Assembly (NCBI GenBank): GCA_944384835.1
Contig: CALWUU010000013.1
Coordinates: forward strand, 61,503 to 125,502
Source of the DNA: an uncultured Clostridia bacterium
Lineage (GTDB): Bacteria > Bacillota > Clostridia > Oscillospirales > Acutalibacteraceae
Direction of reading: 5' to 3'
DNA length: 64,000 bases
The notes beneath the pieces are model-generated. The model was not told where the DNA came from, did no database searches, and saw only the letters and a list, made by a program, of their open reading frames with translations. Within the stretch, counting starts at the first letter, position 1; every line of letters begins with the position of its first letter. The translations under genes and the position numbers were made by a program. This document shows positions 54,185 to 62,828 of this stretch, in pieces.

Positions 54185-55837
54185 TTATTTTTGTACTTCT
54201 TCAGGCAGAAATGAAAATACGTTTAAAGTAGAACTGCTTTTAGAAGCTACCCAACCATTATATACACTTGAATTGCATGCATACAAATTGTCTTCATAAT
54301 ACAGTGTAATGAACGGATATTCATTTGCAATGAATTTCTGCATCTCTCTGGAAGCTGTATTTACCTCTTCAATTGTTGTGGCAGATTGATATTCAGACAC
54401 CAATTTGTCAAACTCATCATTTTTATAACCACCGATATTGTTATTGCCTATTGCATAATCAGAAGAACAAAGCGTTGCCAATGAACCGCCATTTAACATA
54501 ACAGGAGCAGACCAACCCCACATAGCCATATCAAAATCTCTGCCTTTTGAAACGTCAAATTCCGGCCAAACTTTATCGTCAACAGCAGTGGCTTCCATTG
54601 AGGTGACCTCTACATCAATTCCTATTTCTTTTAATTGAGAAGAAATCAATTCAGCTGTACGCACGCGGTTGGTACTGTCAGAGTAAGTAAGCAATGAAAA
54701 ATGCAGCGGAGCTCCATTGGCATCCAGACGAATTCCTTCACTGTTTTTCTGAGTATAGCCAAGCTCATCAAGTATTTGATTTGCTTTATCTACATTATAC
54801 TCGTACGATAATCCTTTTTCTGCTTCCTCCAAATCTTCTCTTATGAAGTTAGGGGTACCTTTTGCAGCATATCCCAGTTCTACTTGTTGGATAATGGTAT
54901 CCATATCAATGCCTAAGCTAATTGCTTGTCTGAACTGTGCATTGTTAAACGGCTCCCGTTCGCAGTTAAAGTACAGCATCGTCGGAGCATAACCGTCAGC
55001 ATTTAAAATATCAATATTCGAGGCATTTTCAAATGTATTGATTACAGCCGCGCTGATAGGTTCAGTACTACCTGCCAATTGCCCTGAAATGATACCTTGT
55101 TGAATCGAAGAATTATCTGTCATAATTGGTAAATTTAGATTTTTTACTTTTGGAGAGCCTTTGAAATAATCTTCCATGGCTTCCAATTTATAATATTCAC
55201 CTGATTTATACTCAATCAATTTATACATACCACTGCCGATAGAGCTTGTTACAGTCGTAGCATCTGCTTGATTTTCATAAATATGTTTTGGAATAATTCT
55301 TATATCAGTTAAAGAGTTATTAACAAAGTTAACATCTGTTTCTTTTAAGGTGATGGTCAATTCCTTATCATTTTTTACGTCAATAGATTCTACTTTTTTT
55401 CCTATGGCGCTAAAACGCGTTCTTGACTGGGTCAAAACATACTCAAAAGAAAATTTAACGTCTTCAGCTGTTAACGGTTGTCCATCATGCCATTTTAAAC
55501 CGTCTTCCAATGTAATGTTGTAGACTTTACTATCATTTTCTACGCTGTAATCCTTTACCATCCAAGGGATAATGGTATTATCCGGTGCACGCACAAATAA
55601 AGTATCATAAATTAAGCTCATTGCATCAAAACCGGGAGAGCCGTGTACATATGTAAATGGTGTCAGAGTATTTTCATCAGCATCAATAGCAATAGTAAGA
55701 CTGTCTGCAGTGGATGCTGATACAGACTGACTATTAGCGGATGATTGTTCGTTTTGCTGCTGGCCGCAGCCGGTTGCAATCGCTGCCGTAAGAGCTGCAG
55801 CCATAAACAAAGCTGCAATTTTTGAAGTTCTTTTCAT
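54185..55837 (-). CDS. Family-5 extracellular solute-binding lipoprotein (peptide/nickel type)
   Basis: 550-aa lipoprotein. The lipobox is IATGC with Cys24, followed by a Ser/Gln-rich linker. SBP_bac_5 landmarks are LTPFTYVHGSPGFDAMSLIYDTL, LEDGLKWHDGQPLTAEDVKFSFEY and FRQAISLGIDMDTII. It captures the ligand outside the membrane and delivers it to the OppBC-type channel. The family carries peptides, nickel, opines and other ligands; no nickel-specific residues can be claimed. GGGAGAA lies about 6 nt before the ATG. It is the first gene of the operon and is separated from the permeases by a hairpin. The 55838-56156 upstream gap shows no gene. Confidence 0.93.
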   Translation of the reverse strand: MKRTSKIAALFMAAALTAAIATGCGQQQNEQSSANSQSVSASTADSLTIAIDADENTLTPFTYVHGSPGFDAMSLIYDTLFVRAPDNTIIPWMVKDYSVENDSKVYNITLEDGLKWHDGQPLTAEDVKFSFEYVLTQSRTRFSAIGKKVESIDVKNDKELTITLKETDVNFVNNSLTDIRIIPKHIYENQADATTVTSSIGSGMYKLIEYKSGEYYKLEAMEDYFKGSPKVKNLNLPIMTDNSSIQQGIISGQLAGSTEPISAAVINTFENASNIDILNADGYAPTMLYFNCEREPFNNAQFRQAISLGIDMDTIIQQVELGYAAKGTPNFIREDLEEAEKGLSYEYNVDKANQILDELGYTQKNSEGIRLDANGAPLHFSLLTYSDSTNRVRTAELISSQLKEIGIDVEVTSMEATAVDDKVWPEFDVSKGRDFDMAMWGWSAPVMLNGGSLATLCSSDYAIGNNNIGGYKNDEFDKLVSEYQSATTIEEVNTASREMQKFIANEYPFITLYYEDNLYACNSSVYNGWVASKSSSTLNVFSFLPEEVQK

Positions 55838-56156
55838 GATAATTCTCCCTCACTTTTGTTCCATCGCAATATCTCTCCAGATAAGCAATCTGGCTATACG
55901 CATCTATTGAAATCATAAATTGAAAAAATCTTTCTAAAAAAGTTTTCATTCAACATATGAAATAAAAACATAAAAGGTTTGAGTACTGCCTGTATTCCCC
56001 CAGCATCTGTTTTCTAAACATAGAAATAACTCTTTTTTGTCTTAATTGCTCAACAATCCCTATATTTACTATTAATTATATTATCATATTGCATATATTG
56101 AAACAATTGATAATTGAATAGTTTTTCTCATTTGATAAAATATAACGTTATGATAC

Positions 56157-56188
56157 AAAAAAGCGCCGTAATGAACGGCGCTTTTTTT
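56157..56188. terminator. Terminator of the ferritin gene (bidirectional form)
   Basis: GCGCCGT/ACGGCGC 7-bp GC stem extended by A4/T7 runs, AATGA loop. It lies 9 nt after the ferritin stop on the minus strand. Confidence 0.85.
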
Positions 56189-56196
56189 ATTATATA

Positions 56197-56709
56197 TTAT
56201 AATGTCAGAGTTGGCGCTGAATAAGTTCTTGATGCCAATTCACTGTCTAACATATATAAACCTTTTCCATCTTGACCAAACAATTCTAATTTTTTTATTA
56301 AATCTTCTGCAGTTTTCTCTTCCTCACCCTGCTCTTTTACAAACCAATCTAAAAACTGCATGGTGCGGAAATCTTTTACTTTGCTTGCAGCTGAATAAAT
56401 ATTATGGATAGAAGCGGTTACATATCTTTCATGCTTTAAGCTTGCTTCCAAAGGATCTTTAAATACCTTAAAGTTTTCCTTAGGCGCCTCAATTGTTTTC
56501 AATTCTACATGTGCTCCGTTATTTTGCAAATATTCCAAGAACAGCATCGCATGGTCACGTTCTTCCTGTGCTTGAACAGCAAACCAATTACCAAAACCGC
56601 TTAAACCTTCTTCTTTGTAGTAATTAGCCATTGACAAATAAAAATAAGCTGAATAAAATTCTTTATTCACTTGATCATTTAATAATGTAACTAATGTTTC
56701 ATCTAGCAT
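56197..56709 (-). CDS. ftnA: Non-heme ferritin
   Basis: 170 aa. Ferritins store iron as a mineral in a 24-subunit shell. The E. coli FtnA ferroxidase residues are conserved at the same numbers: Glu17, Glu50, His53, Glu94, Gln127 and Glu130, with site-C ligands Glu49, Glu126 and Glu129 as well. That agreement supports the ATG at 56709, which has AAGGAG 9 nt upstream; the frame opens 7 codons earlier. It is a single-gene unit with its own terminator. No Fur box was recognised in the 160-nt gap before it. Confidence 0.95.
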   Translation of the reverse strand: MLDETLVTLLNDQVNKEFYSAYFYLSMANYYKEEGLSGFGNWFAVQAQEERDHAMLFLEYLQNNGAHVELKTIEAPKENFKVFKDPLEASLKHERYVTASIHNIYSAASKVKDFRTMQFLDWFVKEQGEEEKTAEDLIKKLELFGQDGKGLYMLDSELASRTYSAPTLTL

Positions 56710-56870
56710 GGCAGATTTCTCCTTCATCATTTTTCTTATATACTATTTTATTCAAAAGAAATTAATACGCGAATACGCGATTTTCTGCATATAGATATCA
56801 AAACAATCCTGGAAACAATCAAATATCATAAGAGAGATGATAATTAAATTGTAAGTATATTGCAATTCTC

Positions 56871-58820
56871 TTATGGCAACAAATGAGTTTGTATACAATC
56901 ATACATATGATATAAACAATCAGCGCTGCGTATCATTTTGCCATTTACATACACATCATCATAAACCTGATTGTAATCCAATTTTGGATGGCTCACTACC
57001 ACCTTTTTATTAGCAAGCATATCTTTCATAGATTTGATTGCTTTTTTCAAATCTGTAACTAAAACCTCCAGTGCTTGCGGATCTATACGTTCTTTTTGCT
57101 GCATAGACATTAAAGTATAAATATGAGCAATATCTGTTACAAATTTATTATTCAGCATAATAAATCGTTTTACATATGCTTTATTTTTATTGGCTTTAGA
57201 CATCATACAATGGTTTTCAATTTTGCCGCTGACCAAATAAGAAGTTAATACCAGTTCTTGCTTGATCGATTGCTTCTGATTCCCTTTGGAAAGCTGTAAT
57301 AGTATATCCAATAAATAATCATCCATATCTAATAAACGCCGCATCATATTTTTTAGTTCTGCCGCGTTATTAGTTGGAAAAATACAATAACTGGCTAGAA
57401 TCGCAATGATTGCAGCTCCTATTGTATACGCAAAACGTAGTGAAAACAGATGATCAACATGATTCATTGCCACATTTGAGGAAAGAGAAGAACAGGTAAT
57501 AAATATTACTGTAAACGCATATCTCTTGGTTGTATTAATAAAAAAGTTAGCAAAAACCATAATAACCATTTGCGCAATGGGATTTGGGAAAAAATAGTAC
57601 AAAATTGCAAATAAAACAATGCCGCAGAGTGTTCCTATAACTCTGTCTGTGACTTTGCGTAAAGTATTTTCCCAAAACGGCAAAATCAACAGCAAAATAG
57701 TCATCGGCATCCAAAATCCATGAGGCAAATTGAAATAATATACCAATGCGGCAACCGGACATACTGCAATACTTAAACGAAGCGCGAATCTCATTTTAAA
57801 AGAATGAATATTAAAATTCGATTTCAAACGGTACCAAATGTGTGTTTTAAAGTGAATATTTTGGAATGAAAAACCTTTTTTGCGATTAGAAATATCCATA
57901 ATAGCTGTGGACAAATAATTTAAAATATACACAACATTATAATTGATATCAATTTGATCAATTTCAATCTCACCTGAAAACTCAATTAATTTTTGTGCAG
58001 CTTGCTCCATTTGATTTCTTTCTGCCAGGTGCTGCGCTTCATCTAATACATTTTTTAATTTTTCCAGGTATAAGATAGTATCTTGCGTTAATGTTTTAGA
58101 ATCTTCACAAATATCACCAATAAAATGATTCATATGCTGAAAAACAATGATAAACGGAAAATATGCTTGACTGTTGGCGCCGCTTATGATTACGTTATCA
58201 CTTGCACCATATATCAAACTGCTCATTGACCGATTAATATCAAATAAGTTCTCTTGACTCTCTTTTACTTTATTAAAATCTTTGTGGATGACCGCATCTA
58301 ATTGGCAGGTCATTTCATGTAATCCCCGAACAGCCAATTTATGTATGTTTTGTCCGGGTCTTTCTTTCTTGATGAATCTGTAAATAATAACTACCAAGTA
58401 CGTAATAATACATGCACCAAGTATTGCTCCAAGACGAATAGGCAACCCTGACAGCTGAATTGGTATCATTTGATAAAAAATAAACGCCAACAAATAAGGA
58501 ATCTGATTGGTCGGATTAAATTCATCCAAAAAAAGATAAACAATGATAAAAGGTGCCACAAAATTAATAGCAGCACACCAATAAACATTGATACCGCCTA
58601 CATATGCAAGTACTGCAGACATAAGATAAATAAACGTGGATTTCAGTAGAGTATTTTCCACAAATTCATCTGTTTTAAGACGAATAAAATCCAAGGACAA
58701 AATAATGCCGATGATGGCATCTTGAAAGCCACAAATAAAGAAAATTGAAAAATACACTACCACAAATAGCAATGTTGGCGGTATTGCATTTAAAACTCTT
58801 TGTTTTACTACCTGTAACAT
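56871..58820 (-). CDS. FUSC/aromatic acid exporter-family membrane protein
   Basis: 649 aa. Two membrane blocks (about residues 10-150 and 345-475), each with several helices, surround soluble helical regions, the domain plan of the FUSC/ArAE (YccS, AaeB, fusaric acid resistance) family. The second block begins MRFALRLSIAVCPVAALVYY and contains PFWENTLRKVTDRVIGTLCGIV, the most family-like stretch. The C-terminal 170 residues are cytoplasmic helices. It may export aromatic acids or other small molecules, but Gram-positive members are uncharacterised. AAGG lies 7 nt before the ATG. A second FUSC-type gene lies at 62829. Confidence 0.83.
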   Translation of the reverse strand: MLQVVKQRVLNAIPPTLLFVVVYFSIFFICGFQDAIIGIILSLDFIRLKTDEFVENTLLKSTFIYLMSAVLAYVGGINVYWCAAINFVAPFIIVYLFLDEFNPTNQIPYLLAFIFYQMIPIQLSGLPIRLGAILGACIITYLVVIIYRFIKKERPGQNIHKLAVRGLHEMTCQLDAVIHKDFNKVKESQENLFDINRSMSSLIYGASDNVIISGANSQAYFPFIIVFQHMNHFIGDICEDSKTLTQDTILYLEKLKNVLDEAQHLAERNQMEQAAQKLIEFSGEIEIDQIDINYNVVYILNYLSTAIMDISNRKKGFSFQNIHFKTHIWYRLKSNFNIHSFKMRFALRLSIAVCPVAALVYYFNLPHGFWMPMTILLLILPFWENTLRKVTDRVIGTLCGIVLFAILYYFFPNPIAQMVIMVFANFFINTTKRYAFTVIFITCSSLSSNVAMNHVDHLFSLRFAYTIGAAIIAILASYCIFPTNNAAELKNMMRRLLDMDDYLLDILLQLSKGNQKQSIKQELVLTSYLVSGKIENHCMMSKANKNKAYVKRFIMLNNKFVTDIAHIYTLMSMQQKERIDPQALEVLVTDLKKAIKSMKDMLANKKVVVSHPKLDYNQVYDDVYVNGKMIRSADCLYHMYDCIQTHLLP

Positions 58821-58868
58821 AACATAACCTTACTTTTTTACTAAAAATATTTTTTTAATTTTGTTTAT

Positions 58869-58897
58869 ATTATATCATATTTAGACAGTGAATACAA
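58869..58897 (-). promoter_or_regulatory. Predicted promoter of the first FUSC gene
   Basis: TTGTAT (58892-58897), 17-nt spacer, TATAAT (58869-58874) on the minus strand. No operator palindrome like that of the second FUSC gene is present. Confidence 0.65.
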
Positions 58898-58981
58898 ATT
58901 TTTCGGAAAACAGCATATCGTAATACTAATTATAATAAACAGATTAAAACGGCTTTTTGCAATTATTGCCATAAAATAAAC

Positions 58982-59022
58982 AAAAATCTGATTGCCTGTT
59001 TTATCTGGCAATCAGATTTTTT
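58982..59022 (-). terminator. Terminator of pyc
   Basis: AAAAATCTGATTGCC/GGCAATCAGATTTTT 15-bp stem around a 10-nt loop with a T-run on the minus side, 19 nt after the pyc stop. Confidence 0.9.
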
Positions 59023-59040
59023 GTTTCTAAACAATATCAA

Positions 59041-62000
59041 TTATTTTAAAGTTGCAATTAATTCTCCGGATTTTACTTGCTGTGCATCATTGACATAAAT
59101 TTTGTCGATTTCACCACTTACAGGAGCTAAAATATTTGTTTCCATTTTCATGGCTTCAATAACAGCAATAGGTTGATTTGCTTCAACTTTGTCGCCTTCC
59201 TTTACAAGTACTTTCAAAATTGTACCAGGAATATTTGCGCCAATTTCTTTTTCATTATCAGGATCAGCCATTACCACAGACGCAGCTGCCACTTGTGTTT
59301 TGGCACCCTGATCTTTAATGGAAACAGTACGGCGATTACCGTTTACTTCAAATACAACTTCACGGAAGCCTTCTTCATCCAGTTCTTTTACTTCAATCAA
59401 TTTTACAGTTAGGATGATACCTTCGGCAATTTTAATATCACTTGTTTCGCCTACACGCAGTCCATAGAAGAAAGTATCGCTGCCCATAAAGCGGAAGTTG
59501 CCATCTTTTTTAAGACCTTTTAGATAATCTTCAAATACTTTTGGATACAAAGCATAGCTTAAAGCTTCTTGGTCATTTCCTTCAATTCCGTAAGTATCAC
59601 GAAGATAGGTTTTAATTTTGTCAAAGTCTTCATCAGGCAATAATTCACCTGGACGGCAAGTAATTGGTTTTTTATCTTTTAAAACCAATTTTTGAAGTTT
59701 TTCCGGGAATCCGCCTTCCGGTTGACCCATCATGCCTTCAAAGTAAGCAACAATGGAATCCGGGAAGTCAATATCTTTTGCTTTTTCATAAATATTTTCC
59801 GGTGTCAAGCTATTTTGAACCATGAAGATAGCCATATCACCAACAGCTTTGGAAGACGGAGTAACTTTAACAATATCACCTAACATATCATTTACAGTTT
59901 TGTACATTGCTTTTACATCTTCAAACTGCTGACCTAGACCAAAGCTTTCAACTTGCGGTTTTAAGTTAGAATACTGACCACCAGGAATTTCATATTTATA
60001 AATTTCAGTAGTACCTGCTTTCAAACCGGATTCAAATTGACCGTAAACAGGACGAACATCTTCCCAGTAGTTGGAGATTTTTTGAATATCATCCAAATTG
60101 ATGGTAGATTCTCTGTCTGTTCTTTGAATTGCAGCAACTACAGAGCTTAATGCCGGCTGACTTGTTAAACCAGCCATGCTATTCACTGCTGTATCTACAA
60201 TATCAACGCCGGCTTGTGCAGCCATCAACAGAGAAGCTACGCCATTTCCGCTTGTGTCGTGAGTATGCAGGTGAATTGGGAGACCAACGTTGTTTTTCAA
60301 TTCTTTAATCAATTTATATGCAGCTGCAGGTTTAAGCAAGCCGGACATATCTTTAATAGCAATGATATGTGCACCGCGTTTTTCCAGCTCTTTTGCCATG
60401 TTAATGTAATATTGCAGGCTGTATTTTGTACGGCTTTCGTCCAAAATGTCGCCTGTATAGCACATACATGCCTCTGCAACTTTACCTTGTTTTAGAACTT
60501 CATCCAAAGCTACTTCCATGCCTTGCAGCCAGTTCAGAGAGTCAAATACACGGAACACATCAATACCTGCGTCAGCAGCAACAGAAATAAAGTTACGGAT
60601 TACATTATCAGGGTAGTTTTTATAACCCACCGCATTCGCGCCACGGAACAACATTTGTGTTAAAATATTAGGCATTTTCTCACGCAAAGTTGCCAAACGC
60701 TCCCATGGATCTTCTTTTAAAAATCTATAAGCAACGTCAAAGGTAGCGCCGCCCCACATTTCCATGGAGAACAAGTCTTTTGCCAATACAGATACTGCCG
60801 GAGCAATTCTTTCCATATCAACAGTTCTTACACGTGTAGCAATTAGCGATTGCTGTGCGTCACGCATAGAAGTCTCTGTAAACAGCAGCGCTTTTTGGTC
60901 ATATACCCATTTGGACAAATATTCAGGACCGTGCTTATCCAAAATCTGTTTTGTACCCTCAAGCTCAGCTGGTACTTCAAGTTTTGGAACAATCGGAATA
61001 TTGAACTTCGGTTTTGGAGTATATTCATTTACGACTTTGTTACCCAAGAAATTCAGCAGTTTCTGCTCTTTGTTTCCTTTCGGAGCAAAGGTTAATAATT
61101 CAGGGTGTTCCGCAATAAAGCTGGTATCGCATTTGCCTTCACGGAAGTCTTTATGGTTCAAAACATTCAAAATAAAGGAAATATTTGTTTTTACACCAGT
61201 AATTTTTGTTTCTTTCAGCACACGAATCATTTTATCAATGGTGTCCTCAAAAGTTCTGGCATGTGTAATGGCCTTTACCAACAAGCTGTCATAATAAGGG
61301 GTAATGGTTGCACCTGCAAAACCGTTACCACCGTCCAGACGAACACCGAAACCGGAGCTTGTATGATATACAGCAATTTTACCTGTATCAGGCGCAAAAT
61401 TATTTGCAGGATCTTCAGTGGTAATACGGCACTGAATTGCATAACCCTGCGGTTTAATATCATCTTGAGATTTAATGTTAATTTCAGGAGAATCCAAACG
61501 ATAGCCTTCTGCTACCAAAATTTGTGTTTGAACCAAGTCGATACCCGTTGTCATTTCAGTGATGGTATGTTCAACCTGAATTCTTGGGTTCATTTCAATA
61601 AAGTAGTGATTGCCGTGCTTGTCTACCAAGAACTCAAGAGTACCTGCGTTGCGGTAATTAACAGCTTTTGCAAGTTTAATCGCATCGTTGCAAATAGCGG
61701 TACGCTGTTCTTCTGTTAAAGCAATGGCAGGAGTAAACTCAATTACTTTTTGATGACGTCTTTGAATAGAACAGTCACGCTCATATAAATGAACAATATT
61801 ACCGTATTTATCACCCATTACTTGGATTTCAATATGTTTTGGGCACTCTAAATATTTTTCAATAAAGATGTCGCCGTTACCGAATGCTTTTTTAGCCTCG
61901 TTTGTTGCACTGTTAAACTCTGCAATCAAATCTTCAGGTTTATGCACAATACGCATACCGCGTCCGCCGCCGCCTGCAGCAGCTTTTAACATAACTGGAT

Positions 62001-62466
62001 AACCACAGGAATCAGCAAATTTTTTTGCGTCTTCCTCACTTTGAATTGCTTCTTCAACACCTGGAATTGTAGGTACGCCGACAGAATGGGCTACTAATTT
62101 AGATTTAATCTTGTCACCCATTTGATTCATCATAACGTGGTCAGGACCGATAAATTCAATACCTGCTTTTTCACATTCATATGCAAATTGCTCATTTTCA
62201 GCCAGAAAGCCGTAACCTGGGTGGATCGCATCTACACCCTTTGCAATTGCCAATTCAATAATTTCCGCAATACCAAGATAGGCATCAATAGGAGATTTAC
62301 CTGCTCCAATTTGATAAGATTCGTCTGCCATAGTACGGAAAAGTGCTTCTTTATCCTCTGCAGAATAAATAGCAACCGTTCTAATGCCAAGCTCTTTACA
62401 TGCGCGGAACACACGAATAGCGATTTCACCACGGTTCGCCACCAAAACTCTTTTAAATTTCTTCAT
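59041..62466 (-). CDS. pyc: Pyruvate carboxylase (biotin-dependent, single chain)
   Basis: 1141 aa. Domain order: biotin carboxylase (about 1-455; VANRGEIAIRVFRACKELG, ATP-grasp GGGGRGMR, EMNPRIQVEHT), carboxyltransferase (about 530-810; RDAQQSL, RGANAVGYKNYPDN, HTHDTSGN), a PC-specific linker, and a biotinyl domain whose EAMKMETN motif carries Lys1107. It makes oxaloacetate from pyruvate, bicarbonate and ATP, feeding the reductive TCA branch and aspartate synthesis. The ATG at 62466 has AGGAGA about 11 nt upstream; the frame starts 23 codons earlier without family similarity. Own promoter and terminator. Confidence 0.97.
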   Translation of the reverse strand: MKKFKRVLVANRGEIAIRVFRACKELGIRTVAIYSAEDKEALFRTMADESYQIGAGKSPIDAYLGIAEIIELAIAKGVDAIHPGYGFLAENEQFAYECEKAGIEFIGPDHVMMNQMGDKIKSKLVAHSVGVPTIPGVEEAIQSEEDAKKFADSCGYPVMLKAAAGGGGRGMRIVHKPEDLIAEFNSATNEAKKAFGNGDIFIEKYLECPKHIEIQVMGDKYGNIVHLYERDCSIQRRHQKVIEFTPAIALTEEQRTAICNDAIKLAKAVNYRNAGTLEFLVDKHGNHYFIEMNPRIQVEHTITEMTTGIDLVQTQILVAEGYRLDSPEINIKSQDDIKPQGYAIQCRITTEDPANNFAPDTGKIAVYHTSSGFGVRLDGGNGFAGATITPYYDSLLVKAITHARTFEDTIDKMIRVLKETKITGVKTNISFILNVLNHKDFREGKCDTSFIAEHPELLTFAPKGNKEQKLLNFLGNKVVNEYTPKPKFNIPIVPKLEVPAELEGTKQILDKHGPEYLSKWVYDQKALLFTETSMRDAQQSLIATRVRTVDMERIAPAVSVLAKDLFSMEMWGGATFDVAYRFLKEDPWERLATLREKMPNILTQMLFRGANAVGYKNYPDNVIRNFISVAADAGIDVFRVFDSLNWLQGMEVALDEVLKQGKVAEACMCYTGDILDESRTKYSLQYYINMAKELEKRGAHIIAIKDMSGLLKPAAAYKLIKELKNNVGLPIHLHTHDTSGNGVASLLMAAQAGVDIVDTAVNSMAGLTSQPALSSVVAAIQRTDRESTINLDDIQKISNYWEDVRPVYGQFESGLKAGTTEIYKYEIPGGQYSNLKPQVESFGLGQQFEDVKAMYKTVNDMLGDIVKVTPSSKAVGDMAIFMVQNSLTPENIYEKAKDIDFPDSIVAYFEGMMGQPEGGFPEKLQKLVLKDKKPITCRPGELLPDEDFDKIKTYLRDTYGIEGNDQEALSYALYPKVFEDYLKGLKKDGNFRFMGSDTFFYGLRVGETSDIKIAEGIILTVKLIEVKELDEEGFREVVFEVNGNRRTVSIKDQGAKTQVAAASVVMADPDNEKEIGANIPGTILKVLVKEGDKVEANQPIAVIEAMKMETNILAPVSGEIDKIYVNDAQQVKSGELIATLK

Positions 62467-62576
62467 AAAAAAACATTCTCCTTCTGATTCGATTTGTGCA
62501 TTGATTACCCTTTCAGGTTTTATGGCAACAAACAATATCTTTATTGGTTGTAGTTTTAATTAATCAATCATTGTTA

Positions 62577-62605
62577 ATTTTATTACAAATCGGGTAGATT
62601 TACAA
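62577..62605 (-). promoter_or_regulatory. Predicted pyc promoter
   Basis: TTGTAA (62600-62605), 17-nt spacer, TAAAAT (62577-62582) on the minus strand, giving a leader of about 100 nt. No riboswitch consensus is seen in it. Confidence 0.55.
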
Positions 62606-62734
62606 TAGTATTTCCCCACGAAAAGAATTTTTGTACAAATCTTTTAAAAAATATATGAATTTATTGTTGAAAACTTAGTTTTACACAAACAAATTTTTTA
62701 AAAGTGAATAATTTATGAATTCCATGTTTTTTTC

Positions 62735-62780
62735 TTGACATATGACACTATGTCATATATAATTATGACATAGTGTCATA
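62735..62780 (+). promoter_or_regulatory. Consensus promoter overlaid by a double palindromic operator
   Basis: TTGACA (62735-62740), exactly 17 nt, TATAAT (62758-62763). The entire spacer (62741-62757) reads TATGACACTATGTCATA, and the 17 nt right after the -10 box (62764-62780) are its exact reverse complement. Each arm is itself a near-palindrome (ATGACA...TGTCAT). This suits two dimers of a TetR- or MarR-type repressor blocking the -10 and start site. The regulator is not encoded in this window. Confidence 0.9.
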
Positions 62781-62828
62781 ATTATAATTTGTTGATAACA
62801 AATACCGTAAGAAAGGAATGGTACATTT

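Noticed and set aside
60764..61719. Open frames of 176 and 204 codons antisense to pyc
   Set aside because: They are opposite strongly conserved carboxylase-domain codons, lack ribosome binding sites and have no family features.
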